Program-made: the position numbers and the translations under genes
Shown: one piece after another, positions 24,601 through 36,900 of the stretch
Layout: each line of letters starts with the position of its first letter
How positions within the stretch are numbered: position 1 is the first letter of the stretch
Assembly: GCA_035771165.1 (NCBI GenBank)
Contig: JAWNZC010000337.1
Span: 4,269,501-4,333,500, forward strand
Reading direction: 5' to 3'
From: Paragorgia papillata
Lineage: Eukaryota; Cnidaria; Anthozoa; Scleralcyonacea; Coralliidae
DNA: 64,000 bases
Notes under the pieces: model-generated
Databases searched by the model: none
The model's input: only the letters and a program-made list of their open reading frames with translations
Told to the model about the DNA's origin: nothing

Positions 24601-27600
24601 GCAGGAGAAAAAAAGAGGGGGGGGGGGGGGGGGGGCAACAAGACGTGGCACGTGCCAAGAGCTCGTTGAACACTTAGAACAAATACAAGCAGCCAGAATG
24701 GCAAAGCACGCAAGCACTAGCAATCGTAACCTATAAGCCACCCCCACAGGCATGGTAACTTAACCTACACCCAGGTAGCGTGACAACGGTCACCAACAAC
24801 CCGGTACGAGCCTCAGCAATAGAGTGCAACCTAAGAGACGACCAGCGGCAAGCCGCAGGTGCAGAAGCTGTTGACCCCCCAAGCGCTTCAGCATCACACG
24901 CGTAAGACCCATCATACACAGCGGCAGGTGGACCCAACAATGCAGCACGACCACAAATGTAACACATCAAGAGCCACAGATAGCAAAATGTGGAAGTAAC
25001 TCTTAAGCTAAAACACGGTGCGCGCCGTAATCAAGGTAACCTAAGACATGTCTCGCGCAGCAGCTCTAGGAACCACAGGTTCGTCACATGCAGAACTACA
25101 GTAACCGAAGACAAGTAAGCGGAGCAACTATTGTAAAGACAGACACGGCGGGTGTGGTAGTAGTACCACAACCAATGTCAAAGACCGCTGTGGTGGTAAC
25201 CTGAAAGACGAAATGGGTGAACCCAGTGTGTAATTCCCACTGTGGGAAAGGGGCTAGCATGGCGCAACATCTCACTCGCAGCCCAAGAGTGAGGGAAGGC
25301 CTACAACACGTGCGGGCTCATAATGCGGATTGGCCCAGAACAGGAGGGGAGAATTAGCAACTTCCCAGCATGACACCCAGACCCAGGACGCTTAGCCCAC
25401 GAAAGCAGATAATAGACAACAAAGCGCATACCTGTAACAGAAACAATAGCACAATCCTAGCACACAAGGCCGAAGCCACAAGCAAGCAATCCCCAAGGCA
25501 AATAGACAAAAGGCGCCTGAATGGCCCCAAAACAGCCTGAAAGCAAGGCCATAACCAGGCCTTCTTGCAGAAAGCGCTAGCGTCTGAACCACTAAAGTAG
25601 GCTGGCAATCTGGCACCCTACAACATCAAGTCGAGCAGCAAAACGAGCCAGAAACAGAGCTGCCCTAATGTGTGAAGAGCAAACAATACAGAGTTTAATA
25701 TAAAATGTAACACAAAATTAAAAAGACCGCGGTGTTGAGGAGATTAACATTGAAATAAGCAACCAGTGAAATAAGCGACGTCGACGAAAAAACAAATGCA
25801 CTTGGACGTCTGGTATTACGTGGTTATGATCCCTGTCGCACCCATAAGGAGGCCACTTGGCTGCATTGTTTAGGAACAAACGACAGATATTCCAGTGGGA
25901 TTTGCAGTCGGACGATGTCAAGCCCATAAAACAAAACATAACAGATAATTAGCAAAACAAATTTTGCACATAACATCACCCACCCATAATTTCTTTGTTG
26001 CTGTGAGCTAAAGCAGTAAACTGCACAAAAGGCAGCACAGAAAATAGTCCCTTCTGTAAGCCAACTGTATTAACTAATAAGAACATATACTTGACAAGTT
26101 AGACACGGTATCGAAAAGACAACTTAATAGAGCATGCAGAGTAAAATATAACACTAAGGAAGCCCTATAAAGGATTTACCAAATAATAGTACAGCAAATT
26201 GCCAGTGAAGAATAACTAGCCCCAGTGCGGACGGCAGAATAGAACAGGCCAGGCAATATTTAGATAAAATCGAACGACTCGACTCACCTGGTAATTTATC
26301 CCAAATTAGGGCGTCCAACGACTTGACAAAACGTTTGGCCTTTCGAACTTGTGCGCCAGAGCGGAACAGTACTGAGATCTGAACAGCTAGCATATGCTAC
26401 GAGCCGGTCAAACATACAAACGCTTAGCACATAAACACAAGTTAATTGAACTGCGCCGAGAGCCAGAATAAACAATCTCCTTCGATAAGGCTATAGCTCA
26501 AAAACGCCACGAACAAGCTGTTGAGGAACTGCAAACAACACCACGGACCAAGTAGCGGTCTGTGAACAATAAAATTATCCGGTAATAACTGTGGAGAGAA
26601 CGAACAACTGAACAAGCCACGGAAATGAAGACAAGCAAGCAAGCGGCAAAACAGCAGCGTATAAAAATTGCAGCAAATCGATTAGACGCGACAAAAAACT
26701 GATAAGTTAAGCCCAAACGTGCTGTTTCTCGAATTTCTCAGGTTCTGTCTAAGACTACCGTCAGCTATTTACCCGTCCACAGCGTTGTTGGCAGATAAGT
26801 GGGAAACGCTGCCATGAAACTAGGGTTTCCTTGCCCTTTGCTGGTCGTGCTTCGTCGCTTGATATGCTGCCTTAGACTTTGGCTCAACTGGCTCTTCACT
26901 CCAACCGGTTTATGCCGGTTGTATGGTTTGTACACTGTGCTTAGCTTTCAGACGTTTTTTAGCTGTGGCTCATTGCCATATAGACAAGCAGCCTCTTGGT
27001 AGTGAAGTGTCACATACAGCAGTCAGTACACAAATGAGCGCTGAGCATCTACGCTCATTAAACTTAGCCAAGGGGCTAGTGGATTTGATACCCCCAAGTA
27101 GAACCCCAAGGGACCTGTGGAACAACAACACATACACATCGCATGATGTTAATTATTTTTATTTCATAAATACATTTAAAAACATTGTTATCCACAAAGC
27201 TGGGGAAAGTCGTGTGCATGTCTCATGTCTGCAACAATAGCGGCCAACTGCAATGCAGCTTTCCTCTGGAGGAGAACATACATAGACAAAGACGAAGTCC
27301 ACCTGAGAATTTCTGACAAGAATGAAATAGTTGTAGCACCACAGTCTGGAAATACTGTTTATATCTACACTGAAGAAGCAATTCGTGATCCAAGCAGTTC
27401 GTGATCTTTAGGTAATTTAATTGTTTATTGAATTACCTAAAGATCACGAACTGCTTGGAGTGGCATTTAATCATATCACTAAAAAGTTATTGTTCATACT
27501 GAGGTGCGGCACTCGAAACTGGTGAACCACAAACTTTACCAGTATTGATTGATACTAGGATGTATGGTAAACATCTTACCTCTCATCCAAGTGGTCCAGT

Positions 27601-30600
27601 CGCTCTTGTTGATTGGACAGGAGTACTTTTCATTTAACTTAAAGTAAACAAGATCGAAATCACAACCTTGCAAGTGATAAACACAGAAAATATTCCCTAA
27701 CAACAAATACAAAATGTAGTAAATATCAATAGATAAATGTAATATTAAAATTAATTACTTTACATTTCAAGAGGGAACCAAAAACTCCCAAAAGCCGTTT
27801 ATAATGTCGTAATGAGTTAACCACACTTCAAAAAGGCATTAATAATTCATGAGGAAAATTCAGAACAAATTAAAGTTTAATCAGTGTCTTTATATGTGAT
27901 AAAGATACCTCCTGATTTACATAAACTTTAGCTTTGATTTTCTCGGCTTAGACAAGGTTATTTTTCAAACTTACTACGCCAATGATCTTACCAAGTGGTT
28001 CGTTTTTGAAGCCGTTCAATAAACTCGCAGTTCGTGTTTTATCAGATATAAAAACACTCGGCTTCGCCTCGTGTCTTTATATCTGATAAAACACTCCTGC
28101 TCGTTTATTAAACAGTACTTCAAAGCTTCGAACATCGAATAGAACGGTTGAATTTTGAATTTTTAGCGTTTCAAGGTTTTGACGTAGTTTTGACATGTTC
28201 ACACGAGAATGAAAAAACAAACCGACACAGTTGAAAACGTTTTCAATAGAGAATGCTTTAAAACAATCATAAGATATCGTTTCTAGTACTAAAAATGTTT
28301 TCGTCAATTGACGTTTCATACACCATGCATTAAGCGCGATGACGGCGATCTATTACCAGAAGCCTACATACAGTTAGCCTGGTACCCTGGCCCAATTTCA
28401 AAAGAAATATGGGCCAGGTAACCACTAATCTCATTCTCGCGTCATCAGGCCTAAATCCCCTGATGACGATTGCAGTTCACTCATAGCCAATAAAAACGCG
28501 CGAACATTTTAACCAATAGGAAAGCAGAAGTCTTTAGTGGTTATCTGGCCCATATTCTTTGATTGGGCCAGGGTACCAGGCTAACATACAGTATGAACAG
28601 CCCCTTAGTACAGCATATTGTTTATTGTTCTTACTACACAGTAGATTTTGCTAAATAAATACTTTTGATTTACTCACAAATCACACTGCTAGTTCCAGAT
28701 GACAGTGCCCCATGCTGGTTTTCGATAGTAATGTTCACGACTTCACATGCGTTGAACATGCGATGATAAAGTGGAGTTGAATGCTGCTAGGAAAGTAACT
28801 CGTTATTGTATTGCCTCTACGCAAGATGATGTCACCTAAAATAGCTCTCCTGAGATCTACATGTATGGTCAAAGATATGCCACTTACATGTACCATGTAC
28901 ATGTAAGTCTTTCCACTGCTGCTTACTTTCATCGTTTCAGTATCAAGAACCTTGGAAGATTACATGATTGCATTTGGCCAAAGTGGTATATATAACTTGG
29001 TTGTAAAAACAAATCAATTTGGTAAAGTAAACTTTTAATTTGCATGACAAAACACAATTGTTTAGGTTCCTATATTCAAAACACTGTTGACAATGAGTGA
29101 ACAACTGTCAAATAACGGGGTGCGGTCAACTGAAAACTGGCAGTAAGTATTGGAACTCAACCCTGTAATTAGTCGTTAATTGGTGCCGCAACTTGTTTGA
29201 ACCTTGCTTGTACCAGTGAATCACTCATATTAAAGCTTATTCCAATTTGGACATTTATACCAGATGAAAGAGTGTAAAAATCTGTACAATATATGTAATT
29301 TAAAAAAAATCCTATTGAAAAGAGCCTGAGAAGATTGTTAATCTGAATTATGGAACTCAACCCCCGTTAGTCGTATTAATGGCGCCCTGCTAAAGCTATA
29401 GGTTTTTATATAAGCTATAGGTTATGTAAATTAAAAAATCCTATAGAATAGAGCCTGAAAAAATTGTGTTTTTATCTTGGGTAATCTAAAATGTGGAACA
29501 TAACCCCTGTTACTCGTATTAACCCTTTAACTCCCACCATGTCAGGAGGTCTTCCCTTGACGAGTAAAACCGTCTGGCGTTAGACAGAGTAAAAAATAAA
29601 AAGTGCCAAATGGCACCGATGAAATGAAAGGGTTAACGGTGCTATGCAACTTGTTTAAAGCTTACCCGAGTCGTTCATTAAAGAAATACCAAATGGTTTT
29701 CCGTGTTTGGATACTCTGATTCAAACACGCGGGAAATTGCGAGACTGGAGAAAAACGTAACAAAACACGAGCCGTAGGCGAGTGTTTTTAGCTTTTCGAA
29801 AGTCGAGCAATTTCCCAAGTGTTTGGATAAGAGTCTCCAAACACAGAAAAAACCATTTGGTATTTCTTTTATAAAATAATCACAAGTGAATACGATATAC
29901 TGTCCGACAAAAAATCGTTTTGGCGGGAATTTTCCGTGTTTGGATACTCTGATCCAAACACGGCAATTGACCAATCAGGGCTCGCGTAGTATACATGTTA
30001 TTTTATAAAGCTTTATACCACTCTGAAAACTTAATATACTAAATGAAAGAACATGAAATTCTGTTCAACATATGTAAATTTAAAAAAATTCCATTCTTGG
30101 TTTTCATCTGACGTCACGGCGGCCATATTGGTGCACAGAAACAATGAAATGACGGCCAAGTTGGTGGACAATCTTTATCTTATGGGAATTTAACTCTATT
30201 CTTATTCAAACATTTCGTATTGTTTTACCACCCCAACGGGGCCACCGATCACGTGAGTGAAAACGATCCATAGAATAGCACGCGAGTAAATTGTATTTTT
30301 ATCTGAAATAATCTGAAATATGCCCCCCCCCCCCCCCCCCCCCCCCTTCAGTCTTATTAATGATCTCGTACCATAACTTGTTTAAAGCTGTCCTGAATTG
30401 TTCATACGTTTATGCCACTTTGGAGACTTATATACCAAATGAAAGAGCATGAAAGTACAACATAATATGTAAATAAAATTTAAATAACATTTTTATAAAA
30501 AGCCCTATAGAATAGCGTGTGACTAAACTGTGCTTATATCTGAGGTAATCTCAAGTATTGGAACTCAACTCCGTACTGTAATTAGTCATTACCCCATTGT

Positions 30601-30909
30601 TGCCCGAGCCGGCCGAAAATGCTCTCTTTAATATTTTACTCTGTCTAACGCCAGACAATTTTACTCGTCCAAGGGAGGACTCTCAGACAGTCTAGGCAGT
30701 AATGGGTCAATGGCACGGTGCCGTACATTGTTTAAAGCTTGCTTGAGTCATTCACAAATGTTCCAGAGAGGAATGCCCCCGTTTATAGGGTCAAACCAAT
30801 GACTGATCAAATTTAGAACTCTTATGCCCTGACACATATGACAACAATAAATGAGCCGGTTTTGGCTGGCCCAGGCAGTAGTGGAGGGTAACCAGTACAG
30901 TATATTATT

Positions 30910-30946
<37 letters not shown>

Positions 30947-33900
30947 AATTATTTATACACGGTAGCCTATTTAACTAAAAGTAACAGTTGTTTTTCATAG
31001 GGCCGTGTGTTAAAAAGTATATTACATGCAATATTTAATACTGATCTATAATTACAATTTTTTTTTTAATTTTTAAAACAACTACACTACTATTAAAAAT
31101 ATAATTATAAAAAATATAAGTACAATGGTATAAAATATTTACAACAAAAGTTTAATTCAAAACGTTTTTACCAATAGTTAGCCCTTAATTTCTATGTACT
31201 CTTTTCCTCGTTAGGTAGGGCATTCCAAATCACGGAAGCTCTGTAGCTGAAACTTTTTTTCATGGCATTAGTGTTAGGTTTGGGTAACGAAAGCATGCAA
31301 TTGTTACTTCTTAAGTTATAACAATCTCGATTTGTTATAGAAAACAAATGAGATAAGTTCCGTAGATTTGATTTACCAGCTATAATTTTCTTAATAAGGT
31401 GCGTCAGCTGTTCATCCCTTCGTGTTTGTAAATCTTTCCACCCGAGTTTTATTCGGGTATTTGTAGCTGACATATAATAACTATCACCTGTTATTACACG
31501 ACCGGCTTTGTTTTGAAGTTTTTGTATCCAATCTTTTAAATTGTTTGAGCAATTGTCCCATACCAAAGAGCAATAGTCAAAATAAGGCATTACTAGTGCC
31601 TGGTATAATCGTTTCAGACTTTCGATGCTGATAACGTTTTTAACTCTTCTAAGTAATCCGATTGCTTTGGAAATTTTTTTACATGTAGCGTCAATAAGAT
31701 TCTTCCAAGAGATATTTTCATCAACCAACACTCCTAGCGTTTTTGTGTGCTTTACACGATTAATATTCTGTGGACCAATTGAAATTTCTGGATCTGAGGT
31801 TATTTGCGATAACATCTGTCGAGACCCAATAAGCATATATTCTGTTTTCCCTACATTCAGAGATAATTTATTGGCCAACAACCAATGATGTAAGTTTTCT
31901 AATTCATTATTTAATTTAATTTGAATATCTTCCAAGGAAGAACCAGTTGTCGTTACATTGGTATATCGTCAGCAAACAAGGCAGGGATGGAATCGTTCAA
32001 ACAGTTCGGCAAATCATTTATATAAAGTAAGAAAAGCAGGGGACCAAGATTAGATCCCTGAGGTACACCAGTTTTCACATACCTTTTGGATGAACATGTC
32101 TTACCAACTTTACAGACCTGAGTACGGTTGCTCAAGTAGGAAACGAACCATCGCAAACAATTATTACTAAAACCATATAATTCTAATTTGCTTAATAATA
32201 TTTTATGGTCAACTGTATCAAAGGCTTTCTTTAAGTCGAGAAAAATAACGCCATTAATTAATCCTTGATCCATATTGACTAGCCAAGTGTTAGTTGTATT
32301 TAATAAAGATGTGCAGGTCGAATGACCTTTTCTAAAACCCGATTGAAAACGTGTAAGAACATTATTTTCATCTAGGTAGGAATAGATTTGTTTGTATACC
32401 AATTTCTCAAATAATTTTGATACAGCAGATAGTACTGAAATGGGACGATAATTATACCGCATTCTTCCTTGTCTCCCGATTTATAAATCGGAGAGACTCG
32501 GGCGTTTTTTCCAGTGGTCAGGAAAAACACCTTCGCTCAAAGATAAATTAAATATTTTTGTTAGAAATGGCAAAGTAACACTGGCTGAATCCTTCAGTAA
32601 TTTAGCTGAAATGTTATCGGGCCCAGCTGCTTTTCGTGATTTCATATCTTTCAAAGTTTGATACACAATTTCAGAAGAAATTTCAGTAAAATAAAACTTA
32701 CTCTCAACTGGCTTTATGTAATCTGAAAACTGAATGTTGGTATTATTCATATTGTTTGAAAGGCTGGGACCAATCTCGGTAAAGTACTGATTTAAAGTCT
32801 CAGCGATGTCCATTTCGTTTGTTATACTTTGGTATTTTCATCACTAGTTTTAAGCGAAGAAATTTTTGTAGTCTTAGAATGTCGTCCGCCTCTTCCAATA
32901 ATTAGGTTAATTAATGTTCTTCCACATTTCCTTGGGGTTATGTTTATTTAAGTCAATACTTTCAAGGCAAAATTTTCTTTTTGCGTTTCTAACAAGGTTA
33001 TTAACTCGATTTCTTTGTAATTTGTAATTTGTACGTATTGTGTGCAGAGTCTAATTTCGAAATGACTGCCCTTTTCTTTAAGTAATCCCAATGGTTCATT
33101 TCCTGAATTATAGTTGGGCTTAGCCACGGAGCATATTCGCTACGTACTCTACGGGATCTTATTGGAGCATGAATCTCTGACACCAAGTTAAATACTTCAT
33201 TAAAACTTTCCCAGAGTTTATTAGGATCTTTAGAACTCCAGTCTAGTTTATTTAGCATATAGTGAAGGTCTTGACTAAAATATTCTTGATTGAAATATTT
33301 AAAAGATCTACTTTGAATAAATTTAGGATCTTGTTTTGGAACTGCTATCTTAAAGCAACCGTAAACAAGACTGTGATCACTGATCCCAAGATGTAAAACG
33401 CCTGAGTCTAATAATTTATCAGGTTTATTTGTAGCTATAATATCGAGAAGACTCTCGCAGGTACTAGTTATACGAGTAGGATCAGTGATCACCTGTTCAA
33501 GTTGAAAAATATTTAATATTTCAATTAATCTGTTTGAGTGGGATTGTAGTGTGCTTAAAGAAAGATCGCAATTGAGATCTCCAGTAAATATTAGTTCTTT
33601 ATCTTCGCTATCTAGAGTGTGTAGATAGGTTTCTAAACTTTCCATGAAATCAGATCCGGCACTAGGTGGTCGGTAGACAGTATTGACTAGAAAAGGTTTT
33701 GCTTTAGGTTTAGTGATTTCGACACATATAGCCTCAAGATTCAAAGGCATCTTTTTTGCTCTATCAACAGCATTAAAAACGTTCCTTATATAAAGGGCTA
33801 CGCCACCACCAGACCTTGATCTGTCTTTTCTAAATAATACATAACCTGGGATGGCAACCTCGTCCCCAGGGCCATTTGTGGGGGCTGGGCCAAGATGGCG

Positions 33901-36900
33901 GCCAAGAACAAATGGCCCTGGCACAGGCTGAGCTATCACCACATCTGATTGGTCGAGATAACATTGGATGTTTTAGGTATTCTGATTGGTAGAAACAATG
34001 CGGGCGGCAGGCTAACTCGCGGGCATTTGTTTTTAGGGCTCAAATTATATTAAATATAGTGATACCAGAATTGCAGGCTGTTAAAAACAACTTCAAAATG
34101 AATGAAAATGTGAGGAAAGCTGGCGAAACACCCGTAAAAACGTCGGAAGAATATGTAATGATGAGTCATGTCTCTGTGCCCTGGCTGCCCTACAACGAAG
34201 TACATGGGACGGCAATTCAGAGTGTTTTCTAAATCGGGCGAACGAAAGACTTCGTGAACAAAGTCAAACGTATTTTGGCTGCGAAAGGAAAGTACAACAC
34301 AGGACAGAATTTACGTGTTTGGCCATTAAGAAGCAGGCATTTTTCAAACAAGAATTCTCGATTAAACGAAGCATAAATGTTTTTCAAAACGCTGAATTGA
34401 ATCCACCGAAAACTCACGAAAACAAGGCGGCCCGGCCAGACCACGGCAATCCAGTTTCTTGCAAATTTGGTACAACGGTGAAGCAAATGATAAATAATAA
34501 GCATTTACAGATATTTATTAAAAGTGTATTTATTTTAATAACTCGACAATGTATTTGGAAATTAATGTTTTGATTGTTTTCAGTTTGGGTCAGTCAAGCT
34601 GAACTAAATATTCGGAAAAAAATTAGCCTGACTAGGCGCGATAAACTTAGTGAAGACTGGGTCCGAGTAAAAAATGAGTCAAAATTTGACTCATTTTTTT
34701 GCAGCCTGTGCCAGGGCCATTTGTTCCCGCCATTTTGTTTTTGGCCGCCATCTTGGCCCAGCCCCCAAAAATGGCCCTGGGGACGAGGTTGCCTGGGATG
34801 GTTATTTCATCATTATGAATAGTGTTATCTAGTCTAGTTTCATTTATACTTAATATATCGACTGGCTTATTTATCATCAATACTTTCAGTTGATCGCGAT
34901 GTTTTGGAATTGAGGCTATATTTAAGTGTACTAATTTAAAACCTTTCAATTTATTTAAAGTCTTGCCAATTTGTATATTTTGTTCCGGTAAATCGATCGA
35001 TTCTTGTGTACCGCAGGAAATCAAATTTGGAGGGGGGATTCCGTGATCTGGAAATTGATCTTTATTAAAAACGTTTTAAATGGGTTGTGCAAGGCAGTAT
35101 AGCGAAGAAATAAGGAAAAGAAGGCTCTGCTCGCAGGGTATAGTATACAGTTAGTACTGTATACAATCATATAGTGCCGTAATAGCACTTCTTTTTCTAT
35201 TTCTTTTTTCAAATTTAGGATGGACGACCTGAAATAATAACTACCGATACAGGAGAATGGGTCACTCCAGCCATTGTAGCTTTTACGGATAAAGAACAGG
35301 TAAAATTATAATGATGAAAGGCATAATTTCTATATACTGTAGCGTATAATATTGTGTACCGTATTATTATTACTCAGGCTATCTGTGGTAGGCCGAGTCT
35401 GGGTGTCACGATTTGCCATTTTTGCAAGTTTTTTGGAGTTGGACAAAAAATTGAACAGCTTTGCCTTTTGATCAAGGTGTTCTTGCACATTGTTGGTAGA
35501 TTTCGAAATAGACCGACTGCCTTGCAGTTTAACAGTAATCAGATGTACTGACAACTGTCTTGATCGTATATATGTTCACCAATGTGAAGTATGCACCACA
35601 TTCAGCCTTCGATCTGATATTTCTCGGCCCACTCCCATGCAGGAGACTTTCGCACTTTGCCAGTAGCCTGAGTGAACGCCTGAACCATCATATTGTTGAT
35701 TTTAATGTGTCGCTAACCTCGACAGTTTTTATTGTCTTATTTTGAAGAACTTTTAAAATGATAAAGTAACTTCTTTGGAAGATTTCCGCTTTTTCGCTTT
35801 GATTTTGAGATATTTCATTTTGTTTGATATGCAAATGTCCGGAATTTACGTCAAACATGCAAAATGACTTATCAGTGAATGTTATATATCTTTGCGTTCG
35901 TCAAATAGAAACACTAAAGTATGAATAACATGTGTGCGTGTTTCTACCACAACACCAAACTTCTCGATTTTAAAGGATTTCGTTCGAGAATGAAAGAGAT
36001 ACACAAACTTCTTCGATAAGTCATTATGCATGTGTGACGTAAATTCCGTACATTTGCATATCAAACAAAATGAAATATCTTATAAACAAAGCGAAAAAGC
36101 GAAAATCTTCCAAAGAAGTTACTTTATCATTTTAAAAGTTCTTTCAAATAAGACAATACAAACTAAACTGTCGAGGTTAGTGGCACTTTAAGCCATGATC
36201 AAGAAGAGTACTTTTGCAACAATTTAATTTTCTATTAATACTACAGTATAAAGTTATTGTACACAGCCCACTGATGTGACACAGCCGTATGTCAACAGTG
36301 TTTGCCAACCGAAAAATCAAGATGGCGGACGTGACGTCATGTGCAAACGATCTATATACTGTACAACAATATTACCATAGTTGCACACAAATAGTGTAAC
36401 CATCTTCATAGACATCAAAGCTGAAGTTGGAGCCTACATGCATGTATGCTTATTGACACCATGCATGCTTTTGAATATAGAAACTTCGATAATGTGCCAT
36501 ACTTTACTTTGGTGTTGTGTTTACGCACTAGGTCAAGCGGACGTTATGCCTTGTTATGAACAGACAGGAAATCAAGGGATTATAACCAACCTCAAAAGAT
36601 TGCTGTTTAAATGTCTTGCAAAGAAATCTTGTATCTTTTGATGAAATGAGCTGATTTTGACAATTCGATCCGTATCCCTCGACTGCCTATGACACGATTA
36701 ATTTTGATATAAAACGTTTTGCGACGCGTCGTGCTTTGTGATGTCTTGTTATACTCGGGCTACCCTGTGGTAGGAAAAATCTAGGTTTCGGCTCGGGTTT
36801 TTTGCTTTTTTCCCTCGCGATTTTGCATTTTTTTACTTCCGCTACTATTCGTACTTCCGGTGAGTTGTTAGCCGTGTGACGGAGTGAGGCCGTGAGGCAT

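Larger units (their letters stand above)
21654..27637 (+). pseudogene. Broken copy of an anthozoan-expanded NHL/beta-propeller-like family
   Basis: The start [20 protein letters not shown] and [18 protein letters not shown] (21654-21850) match a family I recall as very numerous in coral genomes. Further in-frame pieces are [30 protein letters not shown] (to about 22380), [19 protein letters not shown] (23720-23900), [17 protein letters not shown] (24025-24075), [17 protein letters not shown] (about 27290) and [20 protein letters not shown] with TAA at 27635-27637. The pieces are separated by stops, frameshifts, a TIR element (22384-23112), an unclassified 2.9-kb block (24203-27070) and two inverted duplications. 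Sequence upstream of the ATG looks like an intron acceptor (cacacttccag), so this may be a genomic duplicate and not a retrocopy. No product is expected. Confidence 0.75.
29150..30770 (+). repeat. Tandem satellite of about 200-230 bp, invaded by MITEs
   Basis: Landmarks recur in order: GGAACTCAAC (29153, 29353, 30551; GGAACATAAC at 29496), TTGTTTAAAGCT, ATGAAAGAGCATG (29269, 30042, 30441) and TCCTATAGAATAG (29308, 29438, 30270, 30505). One unit is shortened to about 130 bp. Insertions at 29523-29632, about 29685-29995, 30093-30272 and about 30588-30710 split the units. A 24-bp poly-C run lies at 30323-30346. Confidence 0.75.
30906..35040 (-). mobile_element. Non-LTR retrotransposon (LINE), antisense in HSPA14 intron 1
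   Basis: On the minus strand the order is endonuclease, reverse transcriptase, then a 3' end with an (AAAT)n tail (30906-30944). Endonuclease and RT motifs and a simple-repeat tail fit a Jockey/CR1/L2-type LINE. The exact clade is uncertain. It is interrupted at 33855-34791 and carries several frameshifts. The 5' limit near 35040 is approximate and the copy may be 5'-truncated. Confidence 0.85.
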
